From Pantoea allii (lineage in GTDB: Bacteria > Pseudomonadota > Gammaproteobacteria > Enterobacterales > Enterobacteriaceae), in assembly GCF_002307475.1 (NCBI RefSeq), contig NZ_NTMH01000012.1, forward strand, positions 38,847 to 102,846: a stretch of 64,000 bases of DNA. The letters are read 5' to 3'. Below are positions 29,395-41,774 of the stretch, one piece after another. The position numbers were made by a program, and so were the translations under genes. How positions within the stretch are numbered: the first letter of the stretch is position 1; each line of letters starts with the position of its first letter. Under the pieces are notes generated by a model, which was given only the letters and a program-made list of their open reading frames with translations, searched no databases and had not been told where the DNA came from.

Positions 29395-31428
29395 TCAGTA
29401 AGTTAAAAGTGGAATGCTTGTCGCTTCGCGGTTACCCAGTGCGCCAATCTCTTCGAGGGCATCCAGTACGTTGCGTCCTTCGCGTACACCATCAATAATT
29501 CGCCGCGCTTTCAGGCTGTCGCCGATGTTCATTATTTTGATCTGGTTGGCGGTGGCCCAGTGCTCTATGGCCTCGAAACCGGTGCGGTTAGGACGCATCC
29601 CCAGACAGATAAATCCGTAGTCAAAGGTGATGTCGAAGGTGCGGTGAGGGTTTTTAACGCGGAAGCGATCGGGTTGAACTTCAACGAGTTGCGTGTCCAT
29701 ATGTTGTTCTACCTGATGTTGTTCAAGCAGAGCTAACATGGCTCTCTTTGTGATGATGTCGAGGTCGCGTCCTGGTGAATGCTGCATTTCAATCAGTACA
29801 GCTTCAGCGCCTCGGCTGGCAAAATACTCAACAACATCGAGTCCAACGGCACCGCCGCCGACCACGGCAATACGCTTGCCTTGCAGATCGCTAAAGCTAT
29901 TCAGGTGTTGAATCATGCCAGTAATCGTGAACACCCCGCTGCCGGGGCGGTCGATCGTCTCATGTAACCCTGCAATTGGCGGCAGCAGGGGGACAGAGCC
30001 CGTGGCATTCACAATCAAGTCGGGACGCAGCACTTCGAGGGAGTCGGGCTGAATGTGTTGCCCCAGCTGCAATTGCAAATTCTCCAGCCGGGCAATACGG
30101 TTGTTCAGGAATTGCGGAAAATCGGCAATACGTTTTTTTTCGGGCAACCGTGCAATCTCGACAGCCAGGCCTCCGATATGGTCTTTGGCTTCAAGCAGCC
30201 ATGTCTTGCATCCCACCTCGGCGGCCGTGCAGGCGGCTTCGATACCTGCGGTCCCAGCCCCGATGACGACGACACGCGTTGGACGATTTACCCGCCGCTT
30301 TTTATAAGCATCACCATGGATAATATCGGGATTAATTGAGCAGCGAAGGGGAAGCGAGCGGGCAATGCGATGGTCGGCGCAGCCGATGTTGCAGGAGATG
30401 CACTTACGCATCATCTCTTCATGCCCACTCTGTACCTTTTGCACCCAGTCTGGTTCGGCAATCAGCCCGCGACCAATGGCAATGAGGTCGGCGTCACCCT
30501 GGGCAAGAATGTCTTCAGCAAGCTGAGGCGTGCGAATATTGCCAGCGACAACGGTGGGTTTATTAAATTTGTCGCGAACGGCACGTGACAGATAGCGTTT
30601 CCAGCCATCCTCTTGAGACATTTGGTCTATTTGTAAAAACAGGTTGTCATTCTGCGCCGCCGACACATTGATGATGTCGACTTTTTCCTGACAGTATTCA
30701 AGGATGCGCAGCGAATCCGCGAGCGTGTTACCGCCCTGTAAAAAATCATCCGCGCTGATACGCAGACTGATGGGAAACGTCGGTCCAACGCAGGCCCGAA
30801 CTTTGTCGACAATCAGGGTTAAAAAGCGTGACCGGTTCTCGATACTTCCGCCAAATTCGTCATTGCGCTGATTGAACAGTGGCGATAAAAACTGACTAAT
30901 TAAATAAGAGTGCCCGGCATGAATCTCTACGCAGTCAAAATTGGCGCGTCTGACGCGTTCTGCAGCGTCACCAAATTTGTCAACCGCCCGATATATTTCC
31001 TCATGCGTCATCGGACGTGGAATAGTCCCCTTCTTTTTTGACGGTACCGCGGAGGCTGAAATGGGCATCTCCCCATTGAGGCGATAGGTATAAGCTGATG
31101 CACCTGCATGATTTAACTGGATGGCGACACAGGCTCCGTGTTTATGCAACGTCTCGGTGAGTTTGTATAAACCGGGAATATACTGGTCATTATCAATGCG
31201 TAGTTGTGTGGTGCCGTTCGACGCGAATGGGAAATCCACGCAAATATTCTCAATCGTAATGAGCCCGGTGCCACCCTTTGCTCTAAGTGAATAGTAATCA
31301 AGCTGTTCCTGAGAGACTTCGCCATTCAGACTGGCCAGATTGGTGCCCATTGGCGGCATGATGATACGGTTTTTTAATGTCATCCCGTTGATTGTTAACG
31401 GGGTAAACAGGTGAGGGTAAGCGTGCAT
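29395..31428 (-). CDS. Enoate-reductase-like flavoenzyme (OYE barrel, 4Fe-4S, NAD(P)/FAD domain)
   Basis: The 677-residue protein has the architecture of 2,4-dienoyl-CoA reductase FadH, clostridial 2-enoate reductase and bile-acid BaiCD/BaiH. Residues 1-335 form an Old-Yellow-Enzyme TIM barrel starting LFTPLTINGMTLKNRIIMPPM, with EIHAGHSYLISQFLSP (169-184) at the active site. A 4Fe-4S ligand set follows (Cys 343, 346, 350, 363; C-x2-C-x3-C-x12-C). Then come two dinucleotide folds with GAGTAG (390-395) and GGGAVG (524-529). Such enzymes carry electrons from NAD(P)H via FAD and 4Fe-4S to FMN and reduce an activated C=C bond. The ATG at 31428 has GGAGA in front; an open TTG 5 codons earlier is less likely. 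First gene of the operon; the substrate is unknown, and 3-dehydroshikimate (an enone) is a candidate by context. Confidence 0.9.
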   Translation of the reverse strand: MHAYPHLFTPLTINGMTLKNRIIMPPMGTNLASLNGEVSQEQLDYYSLRAKGGTGLITIENICVDFPFASNGTTQLRIDNDQYIPGLYKLTETLHKHGACVAIQLNHAGASAYTYRLNGEMPISASAVPSKKKGTIPRPMTHEEIYRAVDKFGDAAERVRRANFDCVEIHAGHSYLISQFLSPLFNQRNDEFGGSIENRSRFLTLIVDKVRACVGPTFPISLRISADDFLQGGNTLADSLRILEYCQEKVDIINVSAAQNDNLFLQIDQMSQEDGWKRYLSRAVRDKFNKPTVVAGNIRTPQLAEDILAQGDADLIAIGRGLIAEPDWVQKVQSGHEEMMRKCISCNIGCADHRIARSLPLRCSINPDIIHGDAYKKRRVNRPTRVVVIGAGTAGIEAACTAAEVGCKTWLLEAKDHIGGLAVEIARLPEKKRIADFPQFLNNRIARLENLQLQLGQHIQPDSLEVLRPDLIVNATGSVPLLPPIAGLHETIDRPGSGVFTITGMIQHLNSFSDLQGKRIAVVGGGAVGLDVVEYFASRGAEAVLIEMQHSPGRDLDIITKRAMLALLEQHQVEQHMDTQLVEVQPDRFRVKNPHRTFDITFDYGFICLGMRPNRTGFEAIEHWATANQIKIMNIGDSLKARRIIDGVREGRNVLDALEEIGALGNREATSIPLLTY

Positions 31429-31764
31429 ACATTGTCTCCACAAAAGATCTGACAGGCAGGCTGAGACGATCCCGATGTGCTTTGCGTTGAATTTTCTCTG
31501 CGGCGATGATAGCGAGGGGGAATTTACGGAAATAATGGTTTTTTTTTCAGAAGCTATAGGCAGGTTCTATGGGATTAACTATCAAATAACAAAAGAAGGG
31601 CATTGATGTTAATTAAAATAGCAAACGATTTACTTCTTGTGATAACAGAGAGGAAAAAGTGAGGAGAAGATGATGCGAGTCAAAATATAAACGTCATCGG
31701 TGAATAAATAACGCGCTTTCTGCAAGAAAATAAATTGCGATTAATTGTTTTAGCGCAGTTTTCG
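31429..31764. other. Non-coding upstream region of the flavoenzyme operon
   Basis: This AT-rich, roughly 340-base gap has no gene that I can support. It must carry the promoter of the leftward operon; the stretch near 31530-31620 is the most AT-rich. A remnant of earlier setA-leuD sequence or an operator cannot be told by eye. Confidence 0.5.
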
Positions 31765-31766
31765 TT

Positions 31767-31799
31767 AAAAAAAGCCCGGACTGCAGAGCAGAGCGGGCT
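31767..31799 (-). terminator. Terminator after leuD
   Basis: On the minus strand AGCCCG...CGGGCT with a 15-base loop is followed by TTTTTTT, 19 bases past the leuD stop. Confidence 0.8.
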
Positions 31800-31817
31800 G
31801 ATTAAGAGGTGTACCAG

Positions 31818-32423
31818 TTAACGCATAAAGGCCGGCTGGTTGTTTTCGTAAGCCGAGATCGCGCTTTCGTGCTGCAGCGTCAGGCCGATACTGTCCAGCC
31901 CGTTCAGCATGCAATGGCGACGGAAGTCATCAATCTTAAAGCTGTAAGACTGGTCGCCAGCTTTCACGACCTGGGATTCCAGGTCCACTTCAAACCTGAT
32001 CCCCGGATTGGCTTTCACCAGCGTGAATAACGCTTCCACCTGCTCGTCGCTCAACGTCACCGGCAGCAGCTGGTTGTTGAAGCTGTTACCATAAAAAATA
32101 TCGGCAAAGCTGGGGGCAATCACGACTTTGAAACCGTAATCGGTCAGCGCCCAGGGGGCATGTTCACGAGATGAACCGCAACCAAAGTTCTCGCGCGTAA
32201 GCAGAATCGAGGCACCTTTATACTCAGGAAAGTTGAGTACGAAGTCCGGATTGGGCTCTAAACCGTGATCGTCCAGAAAACGCCAGTCATTGAACAGGTG
32301 GGCTCCGAAGCCCACTCGGGTCACTTTCTGCAGAAACTGCTTCGGAATGATGGCATCGGTGTCGACGTTAGCGGCATCCAAAGGAACCACCAGACCAGTA
32401 TGTTGAGTGAATTTTTCTGCCAT
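31818..32423 (-). CDS. leuD: 3-isopropylmalate dehydratase, small subunit
   Basis: With LeuC it isomerises 2-isopropylmalate to 3-isopropylmalate. The 201-residue aconitase swivel domain has the conserved [14 protein letters not shown] and the [19 protein letters not shown] start (here [16 protein letters not shown]). Same length as E. coli LeuD. It is last in leuABCD, 10 bases after leuC. Confidence 0.98.
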   Translation of the reverse strand: MAEKFTQHTGLVVPLDAANVDTDAIIPKQFLQKVTRVGFGAHLFNDWRFLDDHGLEPNPDFVLNFPEYKGASILLTRENFGCGSSREHAPWALTDYGFKVVIAPSFADIFYGNSFNNQLLPVTLSDEQVEALFTLVKANPGIRFEVDLESQVVKAGDQSYSFKIDDFRRHCMLNGLDSIGLTLQHESAISAYENNQPAFMR

Positions 32424-32433
32424 GATGGTTTCC

Positions 32434-33831
32434 TTATGTCAGGCTGCGAATGTCGGCAAAATGGCCATTAATGGCGGCAGCGGCGGCCATTGCCGGGCTG
32501 ACTAAATGCGTGCGTCCGCCACGGCCCTGGCGACCTTCGAAGTTACGGTTACTGGTGGATGCACAGCGCTCGCCGGGGTTCAGGCGGTCATTGTTCATTG
32601 CCAGACACATGGAGCAGCCAGGCAGGCGCCACTCAAAACCGGCCTCAATAAAAATTTTATCCAGTCCTTCTGCTTCAGCCTGAGCCTTAACCGGGCCAGA
32701 GCCGGGTACCACAAGTGCCTGCACACCTGGCGCGACTTTACGCCCTTTGGCAATCGCGGCGGCGGCGCGCAGATCTTCAATGCGCGAGTTAGTGCAGGAG
32801 CCAATAAAGACTTTATCAATGCTGACGTCGGTCAGTTTGATGCCGGGTTGCAGGTTCATGTAAGCCAGTGCTTTTTCAGCGGAGGCTCGCTCTACCGGAT
32901 CGGCAAATGAAGCGGGATCAGGGATGTTGGCATCAACCGCGATCACCTGGCCGGGGTTGGTTCCCCATGTCACCTGCGGTGCAATCTCTTCCGCATGCAG
33001 CGTAACGACGCGATCAAATTTAGCCTCGGGATCGCTCTTCAGCGTGCGCCAGTATGCAACGGCCTGCTCCCACTTTTCGCCTTCAGGGGAGAACTGGCGG
33101 CCTTTCAGATAACTGAATGTTGTGTCATCCGGCGCAACCAGACCGGCTTTCGCACCCATTTCAATGGCCATATTACACAGTGTCATGCGGCCTTCCATGC
33201 TCAGCGCTTCAATCGCGGAACCACAGAATTCAACCACGTGACCGGTACCGCCGGCGCTGCCGGTTTTACCAATAATCGCCAGCACAATATCTTTTGCCGT
33301 AATGCCCGGCGCGACGGTGCCTGTCACTTCAATCTTCATGGTTTTGGCACGGCCCTGCTTCAGGGTTTGCGTGGCAAAAACATGTTCCACCTCTGACGTA
33401 CCGATACCGAATGCCAGTGAACCAAAGGCACCGTGGGTCGCCGTGTGCGAGTCGCCGCAGACAATCGTCATGCCGGGTAAAGTCATGCCTTGCTCTGGGC
33501 CAATAACATGCACGATGCCCTGGAACGGGTGATCCAGGTCATACAGCTGCACGCCAAATTCGGCACAGTTCTTCATCAGTTCCTGCATCTGGATGCGCGC
33601 CATCTCACCCGAAGCATTGATGTCCTTGGTCTGGGTGGACACGTTGTGATCCATGGTGGCAAACGTCTTCGACGGCTGACGAACTTTACGCCCGTGTGCT
33701 CGCAAGCCATCAAAGGCCTGTGGTGAGGTCACCTCATGAATCAGGTGGCGGTCAATATAGAGCAAGGGTGTTTCATTCGGCGCTTCGTGAACGACATGTG
33801 CATCAAATAACTTCTGGTATAAGGTTTTCAT
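32434..33831 (-). CDS. leuC: 3-isopropylmalate dehydratase, large subunit
   Basis: This is the aconitase-like 4Fe-4S subunit of isopropylmalate isomerase. The 465 residues begin [14 protein letters not shown]. They carry [24 protein letters not shown] with the first cluster Cys, and GCSMCLAMN with the other two. The frame is open a further 25 codons upstream into leuB, but the family start is the ATG at 33831, 4 bases after the leuB stop. Confidence 0.98.
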   Translation of the reverse strand: MKTLYQKLFDAHVVHEAPNETPLLYIDRHLIHEVTSPQAFDGLRAHGRKVRQPSKTFATMDHNVSTQTKDINASGEMARIQMQELMKNCAEFGVQLYDLDHPFQGIVHVIGPEQGMTLPGMTIVCGDSHTATHGAFGSLAFGIGTSEVEHVFATQTLKQGRAKTMKIEVTGTVAPGITAKDIVLAIIGKTGSAGGTGHVVEFCGSAIEALSMEGRMTLCNMAIEMGAKAGLVAPDDTTFSYLKGRQFSPEGEKWEQAVAYWRTLKSDPEAKFDRVVTLHAEEIAPQVTWGTNPGQVIAVDANIPDPASFADPVERASAEKALAYMNLQPGIKLTDVSIDKVFIGSCTNSRIEDLRAAAAIAKGRKVAPGVQALVVPGSGPVKAQAEAEGLDKIFIEAGFEWRLPGCSMCLAMNNDRLNPGERCASTSNRNFEGRQGRGGRTHLVSPAMAAAAAINGHFADIRSLT

Positions 33832-33835
33832 TTTA

Positions 33836-36492
<2,657 letters not shown>

Positions 36493-36532
36493 CGTGTTCA
36501 TCCTTTTGCGTTTCTTGCCTTGCAACGAGCAT

Positions 36533-36560
36533 AAAAAAACCCGCGACAGGCGCGGGTTTT
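36533..36560 (-). terminator. leuL: leu operon attenuator
   Basis: On the minus strand, a 6-bp GC stem CGCGCC-type hairpin (CCCGCG/CGCGGG on the + strand) with a 5-base loop is followed by seven T. It lies 20 bases after the leuL stop and 40 bases before leuA. Stalling at the leucine codons of leuL would let an antiterminator form. Confidence 0.9.
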
Positions 36561-36580
36561 TAACTTTTAGCAGGTTCGAA

Positions 36581-36664
36581 TCAGTGTTTGATTTCGCCCA
36601 CAAGTCTACCGCGCACATAAGTTGCGTTTAGTAGTAGACCTGATAGACGAAAAGAACGTGACAT
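36581..36664 (-). CDS. leuL: leu operon leader peptide
   Basis: The 27-residue frame reads [20 protein letters not shown] and then LVGEIKH. It carries a CTA leucine codon, two other codons, then three CTA codons in a row; CTA is the rarest leucine codon in enterics. E. coli LeuL has four consecutive Leu at the same place. Low charged Leu-tRNA stalls the ribosome here and prevents the downstream terminator. Too short for normal gene finding. A GAGG site lies 10 bases before the ATG. Confidence 0.93.
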   Translation of the reverse strand: MSRSFRLSGLLLNATYVRGRLVGEIKH

Positions 36665-36697
36665 GTTTCAAACCTCGTGAATTTTTTGCTGCATCTA

Positions 36698-36726
36698 TTG
36701 GTACTGGAATCACCCATCGATGTCAA
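36698..36726 (-). promoter_or_regulatory. leuLABCD promoter
   Basis: A consensus -35 TTGACA (36721-36726 on the minus strand), a 17-base spacer and a TACCAA -10-like box lie about 35 bases before leuL. The E. coli leu promoter has the same TTGACATC start. Confidence 0.7.
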
Positions 36727-37396
36727 CCATAAGCAAAGGGTTATTTTTTGCAGCGGCAAAGAAAAATGTTCTGCCATTTTCGGCCCTCGCAGAGTATTAA
36801 ACGAGAGAGACACTTCGCGTCACGCTTATTGCCGCTGATGTTAGCCTGCTGGTCGATGGTTATGTGCTAATTCAATGAATTATAATGATAAATTAAAGGC
36901 GTTATATCATTTTATCCACGAGGGTGTGATGAAAGGCAGCATAATCCATCGCGCCTGAAGACTTTATAAGAGCGTTACGCCGTAAAAAGGCCCGGCTGAA
37001 AGACGGCTGGCTGAACCGGTCTGTCATCTGTTTTTTTTATTTCTTAGATACGACTGAAAAAAATACCATTATCAGCATTTTCCTCTGCTATTAACTGGCG
37101 TATTTAGTTTAATAATCGTAAGCCAAAGTTGGCGAGCAGAGGCTTTGTATCCTGCCTCCTTTAATAAAAGGCGTTTGGCGTTTGCCAGCCCGTTTTTCTG
37201 CGGTTATGGTAATCGACCTACTCTTAGAAAAAATAACCCAGCAGAATTCTCTGTATCTGGACAGCAGAAATGAGTTCTGCTGTCTTAGCAAAAACATAAG
37301 GTTTTGATCTTAATTGGCGAAAACAGGGCTGGATGCATGTGGCTAGCGGGAAAGCAGTCGTCAGTAGATTCAGTTCCTCAAGCCGGGAGGCAGAAA
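36727..37396. other. Intergenic region leuL-ilvI; no leuO
   Basis: E. coli carries the LysR-type regulator leuO between leuL and ilvI. These ~670 bases hold no frame with LysR similarity. The AT-rich stretches near 36880-36920 and 37020-37115 are of the kind bound by Lrp or H-NS upstream of ilvIH, but I cannot define sites. The ilvI frame is open back to a start at 37304, upstream of the family start. Confidence 0.6.
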
Positions 37397-39121
37397 ATGG
37401 AGATGTTGTCAGGAGCCGAAATGGTCGTCCGGTCGTTAATCGATCAGGGCGTTAAGCAGGTATTCGGCTATCCGGGTGGCGCAGTGCTGGATATTTATGA
37501 TGCGCTGCAAACCGTAGGTGGGATAGATCACGTTCTGGTTCGTCACGAGCAGGGCGCGGTGCACATGGCAGATGGTCTGGCGCGCGCAACCGGCGAAGTG
37601 GGCGTGGTGCTGGTAACGTCGGGGCCGGGCGCAACCAATGCGATTACCGGCATAGCGACGGCCTATATGGATTCTATTCCGTTGGTCATTTTGTCAGGTC
37701 AGGTTCCTTCGTCTCTGATTGGCTATGATGCCTTCCAGGAATGTGACATGGTCGGTATTTCTCGTCCGGTGGTGAAACACAGTTTCCTGGTGAAAAATAC
37801 CGAAGAGATCCCGATGGTGCTGAAAAAAGCCTTCTGGCTGGCCTCTACGGGTCGTCCAGGGCCGGTGGTCATCGATCTGCCAAAAGATATTCTTAATCCT
37901 GCGAATAAGCTGCCTTACCATTATCCGCAGGACGTGAGCATGCGCTCTTATAACCCCACGATTCAGGGGCACAAAGGCCAGATTAAACGCGCCTTGCAAA
38001 CCTTGCTGGCGGCGCATAAGCCCGTTATCTATGCCGGCGGCGGTGCCATCACGTCCTCTTGCGAAGCGGAATTGCTGCAGTTGGCCGAACGTCTGAATAT
38101 TCCGGTCACCACCTCACTGATGGGGCTGGGCGCGTTCCCCGGCAGCCATAGTCAGTGTGTCGGTATGCTGGGCATGCATGGAACCTACGAAGCGAACATG
38201 ACCATGCATAACGCCGATTTGATCTTCGGGGTTGGCGTACGTTTTGATGACCGCACCACCAACAATCTGGCTAAATATTGTCCCAATGCCACCGTGATGC
38301 ATATTGATATCGACCCGACCTCCATTTCAAAAACGGTAGCGGCAGATATTCCGATTGTCGGAGATGCCAAACAGACCTTACAGCAAATGCTGGAACTGCT
38401 GGACCAGAGTGAGGCAAAGCAGCCATTCGACAGCCTGCGTGACTGGTGGCAGTCGATTGAAACCTGGCGCAGTCGCCAGTGCCTGGCGTTCGATCGCACC
38501 AGTGACAAAATCAAACCCCAGGCGGTTATCGAAACCATTTGTCGCCTGACGAACGGGGATGCCTACGTCACTTCGGACGTGGGACAGCATCAGATGTTCG
38601 CCGCCCTTTATTACACCTTCGATAAACCGCGTCGCTGGATTAACTCCGGTGGCCTCGGCACCATGGGCTTTGGCCTGCCTGCCGCGCTGGGCGTTAAAAT
38701 GGCCCTGCCTGACGAGACGGTTATCTGTGTAACCGGTGATGGCAGTATTCAGATGAATATTCAGGAGCTCTCGACCGCGCTGCAGTACGATTTGCCGGTG
38801 TTGGTGCTGAATCTGAACAACCGTTTCCTGGGCATGGTGAAACAGTGGCAGGACATGATTTATTCCGGTCGCCATTCTCAGTCTTATATGGAATCGCTGC
38901 CTGATTTTGTTCGCCTGGCTGAAGCCTATGGTCACGTGGGTATTGCCATTGATCATCCTGCAGAGCTGGAAGAAAAGCTGGCGCTGGCGCTGGAAACCCT
39001 GGCCACAGGGCGGCTGGTCTTTGTAGACGTCAACGTTGACGGCAGTGAGCATGTTTACCCGATGCAGATTCGCGGTGGCAGCATGGACGAGATGTGGTTG
39101 AGCAAAACGGAGAGGACTTAA
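37397..39121 (+). CDS. ilvI: Acetohydroxyacid synthase III, large subunit
   Basis: This ThDP-dependent enzyme makes acetolactate and acetohydroxybutyrate in valine, leucine and isoleucine synthesis. The ATG giving [18 protein letters not shown] has a GGGAGG site and yields 574 residues, the E. coli length. The catalytic Glu is in [13 protein letters not shown] and the ThDP motif is [10 protein letters not shown]...NNRFLG. In related bacteria the promoter is activated by Lrp. Confidence 0.98.
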   Translation: MEMLSGAEMVVRSLIDQGVKQVFGYPGGAVLDIYDALQTVGGIDHVLVRHEQGAVHMADGLARATGEVGVVLVTSGPGATNAITGIATAYMDSIPLVILSGQVPSSLIGYDAFQECDMVGISRPVVKHSFLVKNTEEIPMVLKKAFWLASTGRPGPVVIDLPKDILNPANKLPYHYPQDVSMRSYNPTIQGHKGQIKRALQTLLAAHKPVIYAGGGAITSSCEAELLQLAERLNIPVTTSLMGLGAFPGSHSQCVGMLGMHGTYEANMTMHNADLIFGVGVRFDDRTTNNLAKYCPNATVMHIDIDPTSISKTVAADIPIVGDAKQTLQQMLELLDQSEAKQPFDSLRDWWQSIETWRSRQCLAFDRTSDKIKPQAVIETICRLTNGDAYVTSDVGQHQMFAALYYTFDKPRRWINSGGLGTMGFGLPAALGVKMALPDETVICVTGDGSIQMNIQELSTALQYDLPVLVLNLNNRFLGMVKQWQDMIYSGRHSQSYMESLPDFVRLAEAYGHVGIAIDHPAELEEKLALALETLATGRLVFVDVNVDGSEHVYPMQIRGGSMDEMWLSKTERT

Positions 39122-39123
39122 TT

Positions 39124-39615
39124 ATGCGTCGCATTTTATCAGTTTTGCTGGAAAACGAATCCGGCGCATTGTCTCGCGTAGTGGGCCTGTTTTCACAACG
39201 CGGCTATAACATTGAGAGCCTGACCGTCGCACCGACGGATGATCCCACGCTGTCACGCATGACCATTCAGACCGTCGGCGACCAGAAAGTGCTGGAGCAG
39301 ATCGAGAAGCAGCTCCACAAACTGGTCGACGTACTGCGCGTGACCGAGTTAGGGCAGGGCGCGTATGTCGAACGTGAAATTATGCTGGTGAAAATTCAGG
39401 CGACGGGTTATGGCCGCGAAGAGGTGAAGCGTAGCGCTGAAATCTTCCGTGGGCAGATTATTGACGTCACGCCATCGCTTTACACGGTTCAGCTGGCAGG
39501 TACCAGCGACAAGCTGGATGCCTTTTTAAGCACCGTTCGTGAAGTCGCTGAAATTGTCGAAGTGGCTCGCTCAGGAATCGTGGGCGTGTCTCGTGGTGAG
39601 CGCATTATGCGTTAA
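39124..39615 (+). CDS. ilvH: Acetohydroxyacid synthase III, regulatory subunit
   Basis: This small subunit gives valine feedback inhibition and full activity to IlvI. Its 163 residues begin with an ACT domain ([33 protein letters not shown] region, split here only by residue count) and end in [10 protein letters not shown]. Same length as E. coli IlvH. It starts 2 bases after the ilvI stop. Confidence 0.98.
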   Translation: MRRILSVLLENESGALSRVVGLFSQRGYNIESLTVAPTDDPTLSRMTIQTVGDQKVLEQIEKQLHKLVDVLRVTELGQGAYVEREIMLVKIQATGYGREEVKRSAEIFRGQIIDVTPSLYTVQLAGTSDKLDAFLSTVREVAEIVEVARSGIVGVSRGERIMR

Positions 39616-39645
39616 TCACGCTCCGTTACCATCAGCAATGTTTGT

Positions 39646-39670
39646 AACCCGGCGAAATGCCGGGTTTTTT
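39646..39670 (+). terminator. Terminator after ilvH
   Basis: Stem AACCCGGC/GCCGGGTT with a 4-5 base loop and a T-run, 31 bases after ilvH. Confidence 0.9.
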
Positions 39671-39811
39671 CTTTTTAATGCGCAAGATTGACGACCATCA
39701 GAAAAGCGGTTGCTACGCGCACTTTTCTGCTGTTAGATGTGCTAAAAAGGATGTCCATAGCTTATCTGCGGGTTAACAATCAGCTTAAGCCTGTTTAATG
39801 GTGGGGTTACA

Positions 39812-40822
39812 GTGAAACTGGATGAAATTGCGCGTCTGGCGGGTGTATCGCGCACCACGGCCAGTTACGTTATAAATGGCAAAGCACGGCAGTATCGTGT
39901 CAGCGACAAAACCGTTGAGAAAGTCATGGCGGTGGTGCGCGAGCATAATTACCATCCCAATGCGGTAGCGGCAGGGCTGCGCGCCGGACGCACGCGATCG
40001 ATTGGATTGGTCATCCCCGATTTAGAAAATACCAGTTACACGCGCATTGCTAACTACCTTGAACGTCAGGCTCGCCAGCGTGGCTACCAGTTGCTGATCG
40101 CCTGTTCTGAAGATCAGCCTGATAACGAGATGCGCTGTATCGAGCATCTGCTGCAACGCCAGGTCGATGCGATTATCGTATCGACGTCGCTTCCACCCGA
40201 GCATCCTTTTTATCAACGCTGGATCAATAACCCATTACCGATCATCGCGCTGGACCGTGCGCTGGATCGTGAGCACTTCACCAGCGTTGTCGGCGCCGAC
40301 CAGGATGATGCCTTTGCGCTGGCGGCTGAATTGCGTCAGCTCAAAATTAATAACGTGCTGTTTATGGGCGCGTTACCTGAACTCTCCGTCAGTTTCCTGC
40401 GTGAATTGGGCTTCAGAGAGGCCTGGAAAGATGATGAGCGCCCGATTGATTACATTTACTGTAATAGTTTTGAACGCACGGCCTCTGCTGCGTTATTTGA
40501 AACTTATCTGGAGAATCACCCCATGCCAGATGCGCTTTTCACGACCTCTTTTGGTCTGCTGCAGGGCGTCATGGATGTCACGCTGAAACGTAACGGGCGC
40601 TTGCCAGCCGATCTCGCCATTGCCACCTTTGGCGATCACGAGCTGTTGGACTTTCTTGAATGTCCGGTATTGTCTGTTGGCCAACGTCATCGTGACGTCG
40701 CCGAACGGGTGCTGGAATTAGTTTTAGCCTCTTTGGATGAACCCAGAAAACCCAAACCCGGTTTAACCCGAATTCGTCGTAATTTATTGCGTCGTGGACA
40801 ATTAAGCAGAATTTCTAATTAA
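39812..40822 (+). CDS. cra: Catabolite repressor/activator Cra (FruR)
   Basis: This LacI-family regulator of central carbon flow is released from DNA by fructose 1-phosphate or fructose 1,6-bisphosphate. The 336 residues start at a GTG (read as Met) giving [25 protein letters not shown], the same start codon as E. coli. A helix-turn-helix and hinge (1-60) precede the periplasmic-binding-protein-like core. It is located between ilvH and mraZ, as in E. coli. Confidence 0.98.
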   Translation: MKLDEIARLAGVSRTTASYVINGKARQYRVSDKTVEKVMAVVREHNYHPNAVAAGLRAGRTRSIGLVIPDLENTSYTRIANYLERQARQRGYQLLIACSEDQPDNEMRCIEHLLQRQVDAIIVSTSLPPEHPFYQRWINNPLPIIALDRALDREHFTSVVGADQDDAFALAAELRQLKINNVLFMGALPELSVSFLRELGFREAWKDDERPIDYIYCNSFERTASAALFETYLENHPMPDALFTTSFGLLQGVMDVTLKRNGRLPADLAIATFGDHELLDFLECPVLSVGQRHRDVAERVLELVLASLDEPRKPKPGLTRIRRNLLRRGQLSRISN

Positions 40823-40827
40823 ATTAA

Positions 40828-40850
40828 GGGCAGCAATAAGTCTGCCCTGT
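40828..40850 (+). terminator. Terminator-like hairpin after cra
   Basis: GGGCAG, an 8-base loop, CTGCCC; only a weak T-rich tail follows (TGTCTATT). Confidence 0.55.
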
Positions 40851-41222
40851 CTATTACATGCTGTTTTTAAACTCTTTCTTCTTAAAGTAAAAAAGCGTAA
40901 GCGTTATTCATTCATGCTCACAAATTAAGTTAACGGACTATTCTTGTTTACTTACAACTTAGCGCCTGTTTTAAACGCTGTTTGTCGCTATGTGGCTGTG
41001 CATCCCTTAAGAAATCCCCTAAAATGCGTCCCCTGTCTCAAAACGGCTCAATGCTATTCAACCTGAATAAACGTGTAATTTTAAGCCACTCTTTTTTGCG
41101 TCAGATTTTTTTATTCAGTTATTCATTAGTTTAATTTTGATTAATCATCTTTTGGCGTTTTGAAACCCTCTCAGTGTTAATTCCCGCCTCGGTAAATAGT
41201 CATATTCAACTGCCGCTCCGGC
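40851..41222. other. Intergenic region cra-mraZ
   Basis: I see no gene in these ~370 AT-rich bases. They precede the mraZ promoter and may hold further regulatory sites for the dcw cluster. Confidence 0.5.
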
Positions 41223-41293
41223 TTGACAATGATTTCCTACGATCCTTAAACTCGTTTTGTGGTAAAAAGTGGGATAAAGTGGTGCAAATGGGT
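41223..41293 (+). promoter_or_regulatory. Pmra promoter with MraZ-binding repeats
   Basis: TTGACA at 41223-41228 is followed 17 bases later by TTAAAC as a poor -10. Downstream are GTGGT at 41259, GTGGG at 41269 and GTGGT at 41279, each separated by 5 bases, and a fourth imperfect copy (ATGGG at 41288). GTGG(G/T) repeats with 5-base spacing are the known MraZ target, through which MraZ represses its own operon. Confidence 0.85.
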
Positions 41294-41313
41294 AATTGAG
41301 GGGTGAGGCTGGC

Positions 41314-41772
41314 ATGTTCCGTGGAGCAACGTTAGTCAATCTCGACAGCAAAGGACGCCTGGCGGTACCAACGCGCTATCGCAATTTGCTGAGCGAGGAA
41401 TCACAGGGGCAGATGGTTTGTACCATCGACCTCCACCAGCCATGCCTGTTGCTCTACACCTTGCCCGCATGGGAAATCATTGAGAAGAAGCTGGCGAGTC
41501 TTTCCAGCATGAATCCTCTGGAGCGCCGGGTACAGCGCTTGCTGCTGGGACATGCCAGTGAATGTCAGATGGACAATGCAGGCCGCTTGTTGTTGGCGAA
41601 TACGCTTCGTCAGCATGCAAATTTAAGCAAAGAAGTGATGCTGGTTGGGCAGTTCAATAAGTTTGAACTGTGGGATGAACAGACCTGGTATCAACAAGTC
41701 AGGGAAGATATTGACGCAGAACAGTCAGCTCAGGAGCCTTTATCTGAGCGGTTGCAGGATTTATCGCTATAG
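41314..41772 (+). CDS. mraZ: Transcriptional regulator MraZ
   Basis: MraZ is a double AbrB-like (SpoVT/AbrB) DNA-binding protein that forms rings and represses the dcw promoter. Its 152 residues start [23 protein letters not shown], with the second repeat [19 protein letters not shown]. coli MraZ has the same length. A frame start 6 codons earlier is rejected. Confidence 0.98.
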   Translation: MFRGATLVNLDSKGRLAVPTRYRNLLSEESQGQMVCTIDLHQPCLLLYTLPAWEIIEKKLASLSSMNPLERRVQRLLLGHASECQMDNAGRLLLANTLRQHANLSKEVMLVGQFNKFELWDEQTWYQQVREDIDAEQSAQEPLSERLQDLSL

Positions 41773-41774
41773 CT

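Noticed and set aside
36929..36958. Nine-codon frame (MKGSIIHRA) with a GAGGGTG site before ilvI
   Set aside because: Too short, with no branched-chain residue run beyond two Ile and no attenuator following; probably chance.
40849..41222. Search for a Cra operator upstream of mraZ
   Set aside because: I found no sequence close to the Cra palindrome (GCTGAA/TTTCAGC type) by eye.
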